Below are positions 1 through 8,781 of a stretch of 64,000 bases of DNA, in pieces; the stretch's first letter is position 1; each line of letters starts with the position of its first letter. The notes under the pieces are model-generated. The model ran no database searches, was not told the origin of the DNA, and was given only the letters and a program-made list of their open reading frames with translations. Origin of the DNA: an uncultured Campylobacter sp. (GTDB lineage: Bacteria > Campylobacterota > Campylobacteria > Campylobacterales > Campylobacteraceae); contig NZ_CALGPY010000005.1 in the NCBI RefSeq assembly GCF_937959485.1, forward strand, positions 248,001-312,000. The letters are read 5' to 3'. Made by a program: the position numbers and the translations under genes.

Positions 1-1
1 A

Positions 2-1165
2 GCGCGCGATCTAACGCGCAAAAAAGACAATATAAATTCCGTCGGCACCCTTCCAGGAAAGCTAGCCGATTGTCAGAGTAAGGATGCAAGCATCAGTGAA
101 ATTTATCTAGTCGAGGGCGATAGTGCGGGCGGTTCGGCAAAGCAGGGAAGAGACCGCGTGTTTCAAGCGATCCTGCCGCTTAGAGGTAAAATTTTAAACG
201 TAGAAAAGGCGCGCCTGGATAGAATTTTGCAATCCGAAGAGATTAAAAATATGATCACGGCCTTTGGTTGCGGTATCGGAGAGGAATTTAACGAAGAGAA
301 ACTCCGCTATCATAAAATCATCATTATGACGGACGCAGACGTCGACGGCAGCCATATCCAGACGCTGCTTTTAACATTTTTCTTTAGATTTTTACGCCCT
401 GTTGTCGAAAACGGCTATGTTTATCTAGCACAGCCGCCGCTTTTTAGATATAAAAAGGGCAAAAAAGAAATTTACCTAAAAGACGAAAAGGCGCTTAGCG
501 AGTTTTTAATCGAAACGGGCATCGATATGGGCGAGTTTGAAGGCATCGGCAACGAGGATCTGATCGATTACCTAAAAATCGTTTCAAACTACCGCTCTCT
601 TCTAAATGAGCTTAAAAAGCGCTTCAGCGTGCTTAGCGCGATCAGATTTTTGATAGAAAACGACGAAGCGCGAAGCCTAGGCTACGAGGAACTATTTAAA
701 ATTTTAAAACCGCGCCTAGAGAGTGAAGGATTTAACATCTTAAATTCCTACGTAAATGATGAAGGCATTAGAATTTATGTCCAGACGCCGAGCGGCTTAG
801 AACAGCTCGTGATAGATGAGAATTTATTCGGCAATTATATCTTTGAAGAGGCGATCAGAGTTTATTCTAAGATCAAAGAGCGGGATGTAAGCTTTGGCAA
901 GGATTTTATTGAAATTTTAGACGAAATCGAAAAAAGCTCGAAAAAAGGCGCTTATATTCAGCGCTATAAAGGTCTTGGAGAGATGAATCCGGAGCAGCTT
1001 TGGGAAACCACTATGAGCCCTGAAAATAGAAGGTTACTAAAAATAAATATCGCCGATGCGCAGAGTGCTAGCGATACCTTTAATCTTTTTATGGGCGACG
1101 AGGTCGAGCCGCGCCGAAATTACATCCAAGATCATGCAAAAGATGTAAAACATTTGGACGTTTAG
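2..1165 (+). CDS. gyrB: DNA gyrase subunit B, C-terminal part (5' end outside window)
   Basis: This is the ATP-hydrolysing subunit of DNA gyrase, which with GyrA introduces negative supercoils. The reading frame is open from base 2, so the ATPase and transducer domains lie upstream of the window. The visible part begins at the TOPRIM domain: EGDSAGGSAKQGRDR holds the catalytic Glu and DADVDGSHI holds the metal-binding aspartates. The C-terminal tail carries QRYKGLGEMNPEQLWETT, the conserved GyrB/ParE ending that contacts GyrA. The length after TOPRIM fits GyrB of Campylobacterota, without the large insert found in gammaproteobacteria. The stop codon is directly followed by the ATG of the next gene, with no gap, so the downstream genes are probably co-transcribed. 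GyrB rather than ParE is preferred because Campylobacter lacks topoisomerase IV. Confidence 0.97.
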   Translation, partial: ARDLTRKKDNINSVGTLPGKLADCQSKDASISEIYLVEGDSAGGSAKQGRDRVFQAILPLRGKILNVEKARLDRILQSEEIKNMITAFGCGIGEEFNEEKLRYHKIIIMTDADVDGSHIQTLLLTFFFRFLRPVVENGYVYLAQPPLFRYKKGKKEIYLKDEKALSEFLIETGIDMGEFEGIGNEDLIDYLKIVSNYRSLLNELKKRFSVLSAIRFLIENDEARSLGYEELFKILKPRLESEGFNILNSYVNDEGIRIYVQTPSGLEQLVIDENLFGNYIFEEAIRVYSKIKERDVSFGKDFIEILDEIEKSSKKGAYIQRYKGLGEMNPEQLWETTMSPENRRLLKINIADAQSASDTFNLFMGDEVEPRRNYIQDHAKDVKHLDV

Positions 1166-2590
1166 ATGCTATTTAGTGAGACCAAAGAGCGCGAAAATCG
1201 TTTCATAACGGCACTTAAAATTTCGGTGCCGTTTACCTGCGTTTTGATTGTTTTCGGAATTATTTTGTTCCGAAACGGCGAGTTTAAATTTGACGATGTA
1301 ATTTTATTTTTAATACTTTTAATCTGCTATGTTTATTATGTCATTTATCAAATTTACTTCGGCTTTCAAAAGACACTGATCGATCCCGTTACGCATGTGT
1401 TTGTGCGCGAGGAGATCGAGAAAATTTTGAGCAACGATCTAGCCAAAAATCGTCAAATAAATATCGTGCTTTTGCGAATTAAAAATATCATCGACATAAA
1501 CGATCGATACGGATATAAAAACGGCGATGAAATTTTATATGAGTATTGTAAGGAACTTTCAAATTTTATGGCGGAACAGGGCTTTAAGGACCTTCCGATC
1601 GGTCGCTTTATAAACGGCTACTTCGTATTCGGAGTGGAATCGAAAGCTACAAATTTAAGCCATATTTTGCGGATGTTTGAGCATAAAATTTCAAGTCAAA
1701 CGATTAAAAATGTAGAGATAAAAAGCGAATTTACAATGCTTCCAAGCTCATATGATCGCAATCTAAATAATATCGTAAATGCTCTATTTTATAAGATAAA
1801 TCACCTGGACGACGAAGAGCACGGCGAGAAGGCGATCGACGTTGAGAAGGTACTAATCGACGTATTTTCCGCCGACGTAATGGAAGCGATCGATAGTGAA
1901 AATTTCAGTTTTAAATATCAGCGCGTCGCAGATAAAAACGGCGTGAAATCACATATAAATTTGATTCCAAAGCTTGATCTGCGAAGCGGCGAAAAGATCA
2001 CAAAAAGTAGAATTTTAGATATTTTGCTTCTAAATCATTACGATATTAAATACGATATTTCGATGATGAGGCAAATTTCTAGAATCATCTATTTTAAGGA
2101 TATCGACGCTAAAATTTTTATCGAGATTATGCCTCAGACGCTGCGAAATAACGAGTTTCGCAATGAAATTTTAAAGCTCATCGATAATAATCTAATCGAT
2201 CCGAAAAAGATCGTGTTTGAGTTTAACGAAAAGCTTATCTATTCTGAGATCAAGCGCTTTGATGAAATTTTGATTAAATTCCGCGAACTCGGATTTAGCT
2301 TCGCGCTGTCGCAGTTTGGCGGCTCAAACGCAAGCTTTGAATATTTAAAATTTTTAGAAGTGGATTTTATCGTTTACGACATAGAATTTAATAAAAATTT
2401 AGACGATGAAAAGATTAAAAATATCTTTATAGGCATCAACGAAGCCTGTGCGAAATCGGGCGTCAAAACCGTAATGCGCTTCATCGACAAAGAGGAATTT
2501 CAAATGCAGCTTTATAAAATGGGCATCGATTATATTCAGGGATTTTGCGTCGAAAAGCCGAACGATATATCGAATTTAAGGAGATCATAG
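1166..2590 (+). CDS. Membrane protein with degenerate GGDEF and EAL domains
   Basis: The 474-residue protein starts with two membrane segments (about residues 18-35 and 44-64). A GGDEF-type fold follows: the conserved stretch DINDRYGYKNGDE is visible at about 110-122. The signature loop itself reads INGYF instead of GGDEF, so diguanylate cyclase activity is unlikely. The C-terminal half is EAL-like. It keeps the final QGFCVEKP (family QGYxxxKP), but the EAL motif is replaced by IPKL and the usual DDFGTG reads SQFGGS, so the metal-binding residues of a phosphodiesterase are missing. I infer a non-catalytic protein that may sense or bind a nucleotide or a partner. Its ATG directly follows the gyrB stop, and its stop overlaps the start of queF. 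Confidence 0.8.
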   Translation: MLFSETKERENRFITALKISVPFTCVLIVFGIILFRNGEFKFDDVILFLILLICYVYYVIYQIYFGFQKTLIDPVTHVFVREEIEKILSNDLAKNRQINIVLLRIKNIIDINDRYGYKNGDEILYEYCKELSNFMAEQGFKDLPIGRFINGYFVFGVESKATNLSHILRMFEHKISSQTIKNVEIKSEFTMLPSSYDRNLNNIVNALFYKINHLDDEEHGEKAIDVEKVLIDVFSADVMEAIDSENFSFKYQRVADKNGVKSHINLIPKLDLRSGEKITKSRILDILLLNHYDIKYDISMMRQISRIIYFKDIDAKIFIEIMPQTLRNNEFRNEILKLIDNNLIDPKKIVFEFNEKLIYSEIKRFDEILIKFRELGFSFALSQFGGSNASFEYLKFLEVDFIVYDIEFNKNLDDEKIKNIFIGINEACAKSGVKTVMRFIDKEEFQMQLYKMGIDYIQGFCVEKPNDISNLRRS

Positions 2591-2970
2591 TGAGATACGG
2601 CGAAGAGGAAATTGAGAAATTTGACATAGAAAAGATGGAAGTTTGGCCCAATAAACAGGAGCACGATTATCTGATAAAAATAACCCTACCTGAGTTTTGC
2701 TGCCGCTGTCCGCGCTCGGGCTATCCGGATTTTGCGACGATCTATTTGGAATATATCCCGGACAAGCTCGTAGTCGAACTTAAAGCTATCAAACTTTACA
2801 TAAATTCCTTTATGAATCGCTATATTAGCCACGAAGATAGCATAAATGAAATTTATGGCGCATTGCAAAGCAAATTAAAGCCTAAATTTATGAAAATCAC
2901 GGGCGATTTTAATCCGCGCGGCAATGTCCACACCGTAATCAAAATAAACTCGGATCAAATTTACCGATGA
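2590..2970 (+). CDS. queF: NADPH-dependent 7-cyano-7-deazaguanine reductase QueF
   Basis: QueF reduces the nitrile preQ0 to the amine preQ1 in queuosine biosynthesis. The chosen start is the GTG at 2590. It overlaps the last base of the preceding stop and has AAGGAG six bases upstream, giving 126 residues, the normal size of the short single-domain form. An upstream in-frame ATG at 2545 would lie inside the previous gene without a ribosome site. The catalytic Cys is in CRCPRSGYPDF (about residue 40). The family motif VELKAIKLYINSF follows at about 62-74, and the His-Glu pair that contacts substrate is at about 81-82. The gene overlaps the HD-domain gene by four bases, so the four genes from gyrB on form one tight cluster. 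Confidence 0.93.
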   Translation: MRYGEEEIEKFDIEKMEVWPNKQEHDYLIKITLPEFCCRCPRSGYPDFATIYLEYIPDKLVVELKAIKLYINSFMNRYISHEDSINEIYGALQSKLKPKFMKITGDFNPRGNVHTVIKINSDQIYR

Positions 2971-4202
2971 TAAGCTCAAATTTAGTCGAACAAATTTTTA
3001 AATCCGCAAGCATTAGCCGCTGGAACGATTACCCAAAGATGGTAAGTCTAGTCGAGCTCGACAAACAGGCGCATAAATTTATCATCGCTTATTTCATCGC
3101 TAGCTTTGAGCGCGATGTGGATATCAACTATGTGATAGAAGCAGGGATTTTCGAGTTTTTAGCGCGCATCGTCGTAACCGATATTCGCCCGGACGTTTTT
3201 CATCAGATCCAAAAAACCAAGAAAAAAAAGATCAACGAATGGGTTCTAAGTGTCCTGGAAAGCGATCTTTTGCCTATTCAAAATGGCGCTTTTTTCGAGC
3301 GATTTAAAAAATATCTAAATTCCAAGGATCATAAGAAAGAAGCCGTGATCTTAAAGGCGGCGAGCTACCTTTCTACGCGCTGGGAATTTAATATCGTCTA
3401 TCAAACGAGTCAGTTTCTAAACGACATCGAGGAGCTAAAAGCCAAGGTCGAGGAGGAGCTCGAGGATTATTACGAGCTAATCGGCGTGCGAAAGATCGTG
3501 ATGAATAAAAAACTTGCTCGCATAGTCGATCTTAGCGGCAGACTTCGTTTTCAAAAGCGCTGGGCGCAGACGCCGCGCATCCCTGAGACATCGGTGCTTG
3601 GACACATGCTGGTAGTTGCGATTTTAAGCTACTTTTTTTCGCTTGAAGTGGATGCGTGCCGCTCGCGCACGGCGTATAATTTTTTCTGCGCGCTATTTCA
3701 TGATTTGCCCGAAAGCCTAACTCGCGACATCATTAGCCCCGTAAAATACGGCGTCAAGGGCCTTAGCGACATCATTAGCGAATATGAGATGCGGCTAATA
3801 GACGATAAAATTTTACCCTTTGTGCCCGAGCATATGAGAGATGATTTCAGTTATATTTTAGGTATCCGCAAAGAGGGCGGTAAATTTATAAAAGACGAGT
3901 TTGAAAATCGCACTTTCGAGCTAGGCAAGGAGCCTAAATTTGCAGAAGGCAGCCTAAAGATGTTTAATGAAGATAAATTTCGCGCAATCGACGGCAAGGC
4001 GCTTAAGTATTGCGATAAACTAGCGGCGTTTTTCGAGGCGGGGATTTCGATCAGCTACGGCGTGAAAAGCAAGGAGTTGCTTAGTGGGTATAATTCGATG
4101 TTAGAGTTTTTCAAAGCCAAGCCGAAAATCGAAGGCGTTGATTTTCAGAGTGTTTGCGAGGATTTCAAAGAGCATTTCGGGCTTAATAGGATCGATTTGT
4201 AA
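2967..4202 (+). CDS. HD-domain protein, predicted metal-dependent phosphohydrolase
   Basis: The 411-residue soluble protein contains an HD phosphohydrolase domain in its middle. LGHMLVVA supplies the first metal-binding His, and ALFHDLPESLTRDI carries the His-Asp pair followed by the DLPE stretch typical of the HD_3 / YfbR-like branch. The first 190 residues have no motif I recognise. The substrate cannot be read from sequence; YfbR relatives are 5'-deoxynucleotidases. The start overlaps the queF stop by four bases (ATGA), indicating translational coupling. The stop lies only two bases before the 3' end of the oppositely oriented SRP RNA, so the two transcripts converge there. Confidence 0.75.
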   Translation: MISSNLVEQIFKSASISRWNDYPKMVSLVELDKQAHKFIIAYFIASFERDVDINYVIEAGIFEFLARIVVTDIRPDVFHQIQKTKKKKINEWVLSVLESDLLPIQNGAFFERFKKYLNSKDHKKEAVILKAASYLSTRWEFNIVYQTSQFLNDIEELKAKVEEELEDYYELIGVRKIVMNKKLARIVDLSGRLRFQKRWAQTPRIPETSVLGHMLVVAILSYFFSLEVDACRSRTAYNFFCALFHDLPESLTRDIISPVKYGVKGLSDIISEYEMRLIDDKILPFVPEHMRDDFSYILGIRKEGGKFIKDEFENRTFELGKEPKFAEGSLKMFNEDKFRAIDGKALKYCDKLAAFFEAGISISYGVKSKELLSGYNSMLEFFKAKPKIEGVDFQSVCEDFKEHFGLNRIDL

Positions 4203-4204
4203 AA

Positions 4205-4308
4205 CCCCTTCCCAGATAGCTGCGGCACATGCGAGATCTAAGTGCTCTGCTGTATTCCTACCCTGAAGCGGTGCCTAAAAAAAGCATTGCACAGGTCTAA
4301 GAAAGGGC
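4205..4308 (-). ncRNA. ffs: Signal recognition particle RNA (4.5S, small bacterial type)
   Basis: Read on the minus strand, the SRP RNA core is exact: CAGG, then the three-base stem GUA, a GGAA tetraloop, UAC, then AGCAG (positions 4265 down to 4247). This is the Ffh-binding hairpin with its conserved asymmetric loop. Outside it, AAUGCU pairs with AGCACUU and AGACCU pairs with AGAUCU. The ends close with CCCUUUC against GGGAAGGG, which fixes the RNA at roughly 104 nt. A TATAAT lies eight bases upstream of the proposed 5' end. The RNA binds Ffh and targets nascent membrane proteins to the membrane. The ends are inferred from base pairing. Confidence 0.88.
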
Positions 4309-4315
4309 AAACGGG

Positions 4316-4321
4316 ATTATA
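4316..4321 (-). promoter_or_regulatory. -10 box of the SRP RNA gene
   Basis: There is a perfect TATAAT on the minus strand, eight bases upstream of the first base that pairs in the SRP RNA terminal helix. No convincing -35 hexamer is seen, which is usual for sigma-70 promoters of Campylobacter. Confidence 0.75.
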
Positions 4322-4350
4322 TGGAAATGTTTCTTAAACTAAGGTTATAA

Positions 4351-4770
4351 ATGAATTTCAAAAATCATCTTTTATCCGTATTTCGTGAGGTCTTTATCCC
4401 TCATCATCGCTCTATCGAGTTTAGAGCCAAAATTTTTGCCGCGATGCTGCTTGCCAAAAAGAAGCAGACCGACGAGGATTACGACGTGATCAAAGATATA
4501 GCGGGCGAAATTTATCCGGGCGACGAGCAGCGCATCGGCGTGCTTGTTTCCATCGTAAAAGAGTATATCTTAAAGGCGAAAACCTATAAAAGTTTAAATT
4601 TAGACTCGCTTCTAAAAGAGATCGACAGAGATATCAAAAACAACAAAAAATATATCAAAAAGATCGATTTTTCGCATCTGCGCCGTCTGATCGGAGATGA
4701 TGACGAGGATGCACTAATCCAACAGCGCGTTTATGAGTTTTTTGTCTGCGAAGTCAAAGAGTACTCGTAA
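4351..4770 (+). CDS. Small conserved hypothetical protein, 139 aa
   Basis: I do not recognise a named family. The protein is short, charged and helical (rich in Lys, Asp, Glu and Ile), without a signal peptide or membrane segment, so probably cytoplasmic. A ribosome site (AAGG) lies before the ATG. It sits directly upstream of typA, with 64 bases between. It uses the same codons as its neighbours, so it is most likely a real gene of the core genome. Confidence 0.65.
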   Translation: MNFKNHLLSVFREVFIPHHRSIEFRAKIFAAMLLAKKKQTDEDYDVIKDIAGEIYPGDEQRIGVLVSIVKEYILKAKTYKSLNLDSLLKEIDRDIKNNKKYIKKIDFSHLRRLIGDDDEDALIQQRVYEFFVCEVKEYS

Positions 4771-4834
4771 ATTTTTATCTTAAGAATTTTTTTAGTATAA
4801 TCGTCAGCCTTTAAAATAGCAAACGGAGAAAAAT

Positions 4835-6637
4835 TTGGAAAATATCAGAAATATTGCGGTTATCGCGCACGTCGATCACGGCAAGACCACTATCGTAGAT
4901 GAGCTTTTAAAACAGTCCGGCACATTTGGTAATCACCAAGAAGTCGGCGAGCGCGTGATGGATAGCAACGACATCGAGCGCGAGCGCGGTATTACGATCC
5001 TATCCAAAAATACCGCCATCCACTACGGCGGCGTTAAAATCAACATCATTGACACTCCGGGCCATGCCGATTTCGGCGGCGAGGTCGAGCGCGTGCTAAA
5101 GATGGTAGACGGCGTGCTTTTGCTCGTCGACGCGCAAGAAGGCGTCATGCCGCAGACAAAATTTGTCGTAAAAAAGGCACTATCTTTAGGGCTCAGACCT
5201 ATCGTAGTCGTAAACAAAATCGACAAGCCCGCAGCCGATCCGGACCGCGTGGTAAATGAAATTTTTGATCTTTTCGTAGCGCTTGACGCAAACGACGAGC
5301 AGCTCGAGTTTCCCGTCATCTACGCCGCGGCTAAAAACGGCTATGCAAAATACGATTTAAGTGACGAAAGCGCCGATATGAAGCCGCTTTTTGAGACGAT
5401 TATCTCTCACGTCCCTACCCCGAGCGGTAGCGACGATAATCCTTTGCAGCTGCAGGTTTTCACGCTCGATTACGATAACTACGTAGGCAAGATTGGCATC
5501 GCTAGGATTTTCAACGGCACGATAAACAAAAACCAAAGCGTTATGCTAGCCAAAGCCGACGGCACGCATATAAATGGTAGAATTTCAAAGCTCATCGGTT
5601 TTAACGGGCTTGAGCGCACCGACATCGACGCGGCAGGCACCGGCGACATCGTAGCGATCGCTGGCTTTGACGCGCTTGACGTAGGCGATAGTATCGTAGA
5701 TCCCAATAATCCGATTCCGCTTGATGCGCTACATATCGAAGAGCCCACCCTTAGCGTAATTTTTAGCGTAAATGACGGACCGCTGGCGGGCACGGAGGGC
5801 AAATTCGTAACCTCAAATAAGATCGACGAGCGCTTGGAAGCGGAGATGAAAACCAACATCGCGATGCGCTATGAAAACGTGGGCGAGGGTAAATTTAAAG
5901 TAAGCGGTCGCGGCGAGCTGCAGATCACGATTTTGGCCGAGAATATGCGCCGCGAGGGCTTTGAGTTCTGCCTCGGGCGCCCAGAAGTTATCATCAAAGA
6001 GATCGACGGCATCAAATGTGAGCCCTTCGAGCACTTAGTTATCGACGCGCCCGATGATTGCACCGGCACCGTCATCGAAAAGCTCGGCCGCAAAAAGGCC
6101 GAGATGAAGGTGATGAACCCTACCGGCGACGGGCAGACGCGTATGGAGTTTGAGATCCCGGCGCGCGGTCTTATCGGCTTTCGCTCGCAGTTTTTGACCG
6201 ATACTCGCGGCGAAGGGGTGATGAATCATAGCTTTTTGGAATTTCGCCCCTTCATCGGCGCGGTCGAGAAGCGACAAAACGGCGCGCTCGTGAGCATGGA
6301 AAACGGAGTAGCGCTAGGATACAGCCTGTGGAATCTGCAAGATCGCGGCGTGCTTTTTATTGCTCCGCAGGCGAAGGTTTATCTGGGCATGATCATCGGC
6401 GAGCACAGCCGCCCGAACGATCTGGACGTCAATCCGATCAAGGGTAAAAATTTAACCAACGTCCGCGCCAGCGGCAGCGACGATGCGATCAAGCTCGTGC
6501 CGCCGCGAGCATTAAATTTAGAGCGCGCGCTGGAGTGGATCGAGGAGGATGAGCTTGTGGAGGTTACGCCCGTAAATATCCGCGTGCGTAAGCGATACCT
6601 GGATCCTACGACGCGCAGACGAATGGCTAAAAAATAG
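4835..6637 (+). CDS. typA: Ribosome-associated translational GTPase TypA/BipA
   Basis: TypA is an EF-G-like GTPase that binds the 70S ribosome and helps 50S assembly and stress adaptation. The 600 residues are full length. The G1 motif is AHVDHGKTT (about 11-19), G3 is DTPGHADF and G4 is NKID. The EF-G-like domains II, III and V follow, then the TypA-specific C-terminal domain with MENGVALGYSLWNLQDRG. The start is a TTG at 4835 preceded by ACGGAG at eight bases, and the protein begins MENIRN as in other Campylobacter TypA. A strong intrinsic terminator follows the stop, so the gene ends its transcript here. Confidence 0.97.
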   Translation: MENIRNIAVIAHVDHGKTTIVDELLKQSGTFGNHQEVGERVMDSNDIERERGITILSKNTAIHYGGVKINIIDTPGHADFGGEVERVLKMVDGVLLLVDAQEGVMPQTKFVVKKALSLGLRPIVVVNKIDKPAADPDRVVNEIFDLFVALDANDEQLEFPVIYAAAKNGYAKYDLSDESADMKPLFETIISHVPTPSGSDDNPLQLQVFTLDYDNYVGKIGIARIFNGTINKNQSVMLAKADGTHINGRISKLIGFNGLERTDIDAAGTGDIVAIAGFDALDVGDSIVDPNNPIPLDALHIEEPTLSVIFSVNDGPLAGTEGKFVTSNKIDERLEAEMKTNIAMRYENVGEGKFKVSGRGELQITILAENMRREGFEFCLGRPEVIIKEIDGIKCEPFEHLVIDAPDDCTGTVIEKLGRKKAEMKVMNPTGDGQTRMEFEIPARGLIGFRSQFLTDTRGEGVMNHSFLEFRPFIGAVEKRQNGALVSMENGVALGYSLWNLQDRGVLFIAPQAKVYLGMIIGEHSRPNDLDVNPIKGKNLTNVRASGSDDAIKLVPPRALNLERALEWIEEDELVEVTPVNIRVRKRYLDPTTRRRMAKK

Positions 6638-6663
6638 AATTTCAAAATGAAATTTTAAAATTC

Positions 6664-6700
6664 GGCGTGAAATTTAGCTTTTAAATTTCACGCCTTTTTT
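6664..6700 (+). terminator. Intrinsic terminator after typA
   Basis: A perfect 12-base stem (GGCGTGAAATTT with its complement), a seven-base loop and a run of six T. Both arms contain the word AAATTT, a pattern seen again in several hairpins of this window. Confidence 0.92.
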
Positions 6701-6749
6701 ATAGGCAAATTTTAAAATTTACGCTGCTAAAATTTTGCTAGGAGAGGCA

Positions 6750-7337
6750 ATGAATCTTGTTTTATTCGACTTTGACGGCACGATCACGCGCGATGATTCG
6801 CTGCTCGAGTTCGTCGCCTACGTAGTCGGATTTAAGAAATTTTTTCGCGGGATTTTGGTGCTATCGCCCATTTTAGCGGCGTATAAGCTAGGTCTTGCGA
6901 GCAATAATTTTACGCGCAGAAAGCTCTTGGGCTACTTTTTTGCGGGCATGAGCGCCGATAAATTCGATAAAATTTGCAAAAAATACTCTACCACTCACAT
7001 CGAAGATATCCTAAAACAAAGCGCGATGGACAAGATCGCAAGCTACAAAGCCGCGGGCGATAAAATCGTCATTGTCACCGCCTCGCTAGAAGACTGGCTG
7101 CGTCCGTGGTGCGATGCGCAGGGCTTGGAGCTTTTGGGCACCAAAATACGGCGCAAAGGCGGCATCATCACGGGCGAGATCGAGGGGCAGAACTGCTACG
7201 GCGCGCAAAAGGTCGCTCGCGTGCGCGCGGCATACGACGTGCAGGCTTTCGATCGCATCATCGCTTACGGCGACAGCAGGGGCGATCGCGAGATGTTAGA
7301 ATTCGCCGACGAGGCGCACTACAAGGCGTTTGAGTAA
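6750..7337 (+). CDS. HAD-superfamily hydrolase, subfamily IB phosphatase
   Basis: The protein is 195 residues from the ATG at 6750, which has AGGAGAG four bases upstream; an ATG 15 bases earlier has no ribosome site. All three HAD motifs are present. FDFDGT holds the nucleophile Asp and acid/base Asp at the N-terminus. VIVTAS is motif II. The conserved Lys and AYGDSRGDREML (motif III) bind Mg2+. The helical cap between motifs I and II and the overall size match the SerB-like IB group, which includes phosphoserine phosphatases and phosphatidylglycerophosphatase C. The substrate cannot be decided, and I see no operon partner. Confidence 0.85.
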   Translation: MNLVLFDFDGTITRDDSLLEFVAYVVGFKKFFRGILVLSPILAAYKLGLASNNFTRRKLLGYFFAGMSADKFDKICKKYSTTHIEDILKQSAMDKIASYKAAGDKIVIVTASLEDWLRPWCDAQGLELLGTKIRRKGGIITGEIEGQNCYGAQKVARVRAAYDVQAFDRIIAYGDSRGDREMLEFADEAHYKAFE

Positions 7338-7739
7338 ATTTCTGCGACCACAAAGCTTAAGCGATAGTATCTGCGACGACTGTGCTTTTGTCAAGAGCTA
7401 TATTTCTCCTCACGCGAAATTTTATCCTTTTAAATTTATCGCGCTTATCTGCGGAATTCTACACCGCACGATAAATTTTTATATTTTATCGCAGCGCAAA
7501 AGCCCTGAATTACGAAATTTTGTTGCAGCACGGGATTAAAATTCTATCGTAGCGTGGAATTTTGCTCCGAATGGAATAGATGTTTTTAAACCGAGCGTAA
7601 GATAAAATTTTAAATTTTAGAATTTTACGAAATTTTGCAGCTACAAAAATTCTAAAATTTGCAGATCGCGGAATTCCACTCGCCGCGTGCGAAGCGGAAT
7701 TTCAAAATTTCAAAATTCCGCGCCTTAGAATTCTAAGAT
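7338..7739. other. Gene-free stretch rich in RAATTY words
   Basis: No convincing gene. By eye I count about 18 RAATTY words (AAATTT, GAATTT, AAATTC, GAATTC) in 402 bases. A hairpin with arms GCGGAATTT (7694-7702) and AAATTCCGC (7713-7721) lies downstream of the minus-strand binding-protein gene and may end its transcript, although it lacks a T run. A 69-codon open frame at 7330-7539 overlaps the phosphatase end and shows no family feature. Confidence 0.6.
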
Positions 7740-8552
7740 CTAAAGCATATTATAAATTCCGTCTAGCAGGAAGTATTTTTTATCCGCAGTGCCACGGTAA
7801 AATGGCTCGAAAGTGTCCTCATAAGCCTTTTTGAAAAAGCCTTCTTTGCTTAGCTTGATTAGATCGGCATTGATGAAATCAAGCAGGCTTTGATTGCCTT
7901 TTTGCACGCCGACGCCTAAGAATTCCGCCGCGCCTAGGTTTTTAAACGGCACTTCAAGCGTATCGTCCACGACGGCATAGGCTAGGACGATGATGTTGTC
8001 ATTGGCGTAGCCGTCGGCTCTGCCGTCCTTCATCATCGCGTAGCACTCGGAGGTATTTTTGCAGTAAACTAAATTGCTAAATTTCTCTTTGCGTAGATAG
8101 CGCTCGGTCATTGAGCCGTTGGGATTTTTTTCGATTGAAATTCTCATATCACGAACCTGTGCGAAGTCCTTCACTTGATCCTCTTTACGCGTTACAATGC
8201 CAAAATTTACCGATAAATACGGCAGTGAGAAATCCACCTGCTTCTTACGCTCTTGCGTAATCATAAAGGTGCCGATAACCATATCGACCTTATTATTTTT
8301 CAAAAACGGGATTCTCTCGCCTGCGGTTACGGCTACGAACTGCACTTCGCCCTTTTTATCGCCGAAAATATCTTTGGCGATTGAGCTAGCAAGCTCGATT
8401 TCAAAGCCCTCAAACTTGCCGTTATTAGACTCGCTTAGCGGCGGACGACCTTCGCGCACGCCTACTCTGATAACCCCTGCCTGCCTGATTTCATCTAGTG
8501 TATTTGCAAAAATGCTAGCGCAAAATAAGGCTAAAATAAAAAGTAATCTCAT
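7740..8552 (-). CDS. Periplasmic amino-acid-type solute-binding protein (family 3), copy 1
   Basis: The 270-residue exported protein starts with a signal peptide (MRLLFILALFCASIFA) without a lipobox, so it is soluble in the periplasm. The body is a family 3 extracellular solute-binding domain of the PEB1/HisJ type: IRVGVREGRPPLS begins the fold, FEGFEIELA follows, and VDMVIGTFMITQERK is the usual hinge-proximal stretch. It closely resembles the next gene upstream, including an unusual shared C-terminal tail after FEPFYRGTADKKYFLL, so the two are tandem duplicates. No permease or ATPase gene is adjacent. The protein must therefore feed a transporter encoded elsewhere or have a sensing role. 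The ligand is unknown; polar amino acids are typical. Confidence 0.88.
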   Translation of the reverse strand: MRLLFILALFCASIFANTLDEIRQAGVIRVGVREGRPPLSESNNGKFEGFEIELASSIAKDIFGDKKGEVQFVAVTAGERIPFLKNNKVDMVIGTFMITQERKKQVDFSLPYLSVNFGIVTRKEDQVKDFAQVRDMRISIEKNPNGSMTERYLRKEKFSNLVYCKNTSECYAMMKDGRADGYANDNIIVLAYAVVDDTLEVPFKNLGAAEFLGVGVQKGNQSLLDFINADLIKLSKEGFFKKAYEDTFEPFYRGTADKKYFLLDGIYNML

Positions 8553-8781
8553 AAAAAGCCCCCTACTTTTTAGTTTTGAAATAATTATAGCACTATATAT
8601 TTTAGAGAAAATAAATGCAAGCGGTTTAAAATTTAATCACCGCGCGTATGTAGGTTTGAAATTTAGAGGCGAAGTGGGGATTTGAAATTTAATGAATTTG
8701 AAAAATTTTAAATCCCAAGATTTATTCGTTATGCAAACTGCCTTCGATAAATTTTATATTTTAATTTCTAGCTCTACGCTT

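Noticed and set aside
2545..2589. Longer queF start at 2545
   Set aside because: It lies inside the previous gene without a ribosome site; GTG at 2590 has AAGGAG and gives the family length.
7330..7539. 69-codon open frame after the HAD gene
   Set aside because: It overlaps the HAD stop, has no ribosome site and no family pattern; it is made of spacer words.
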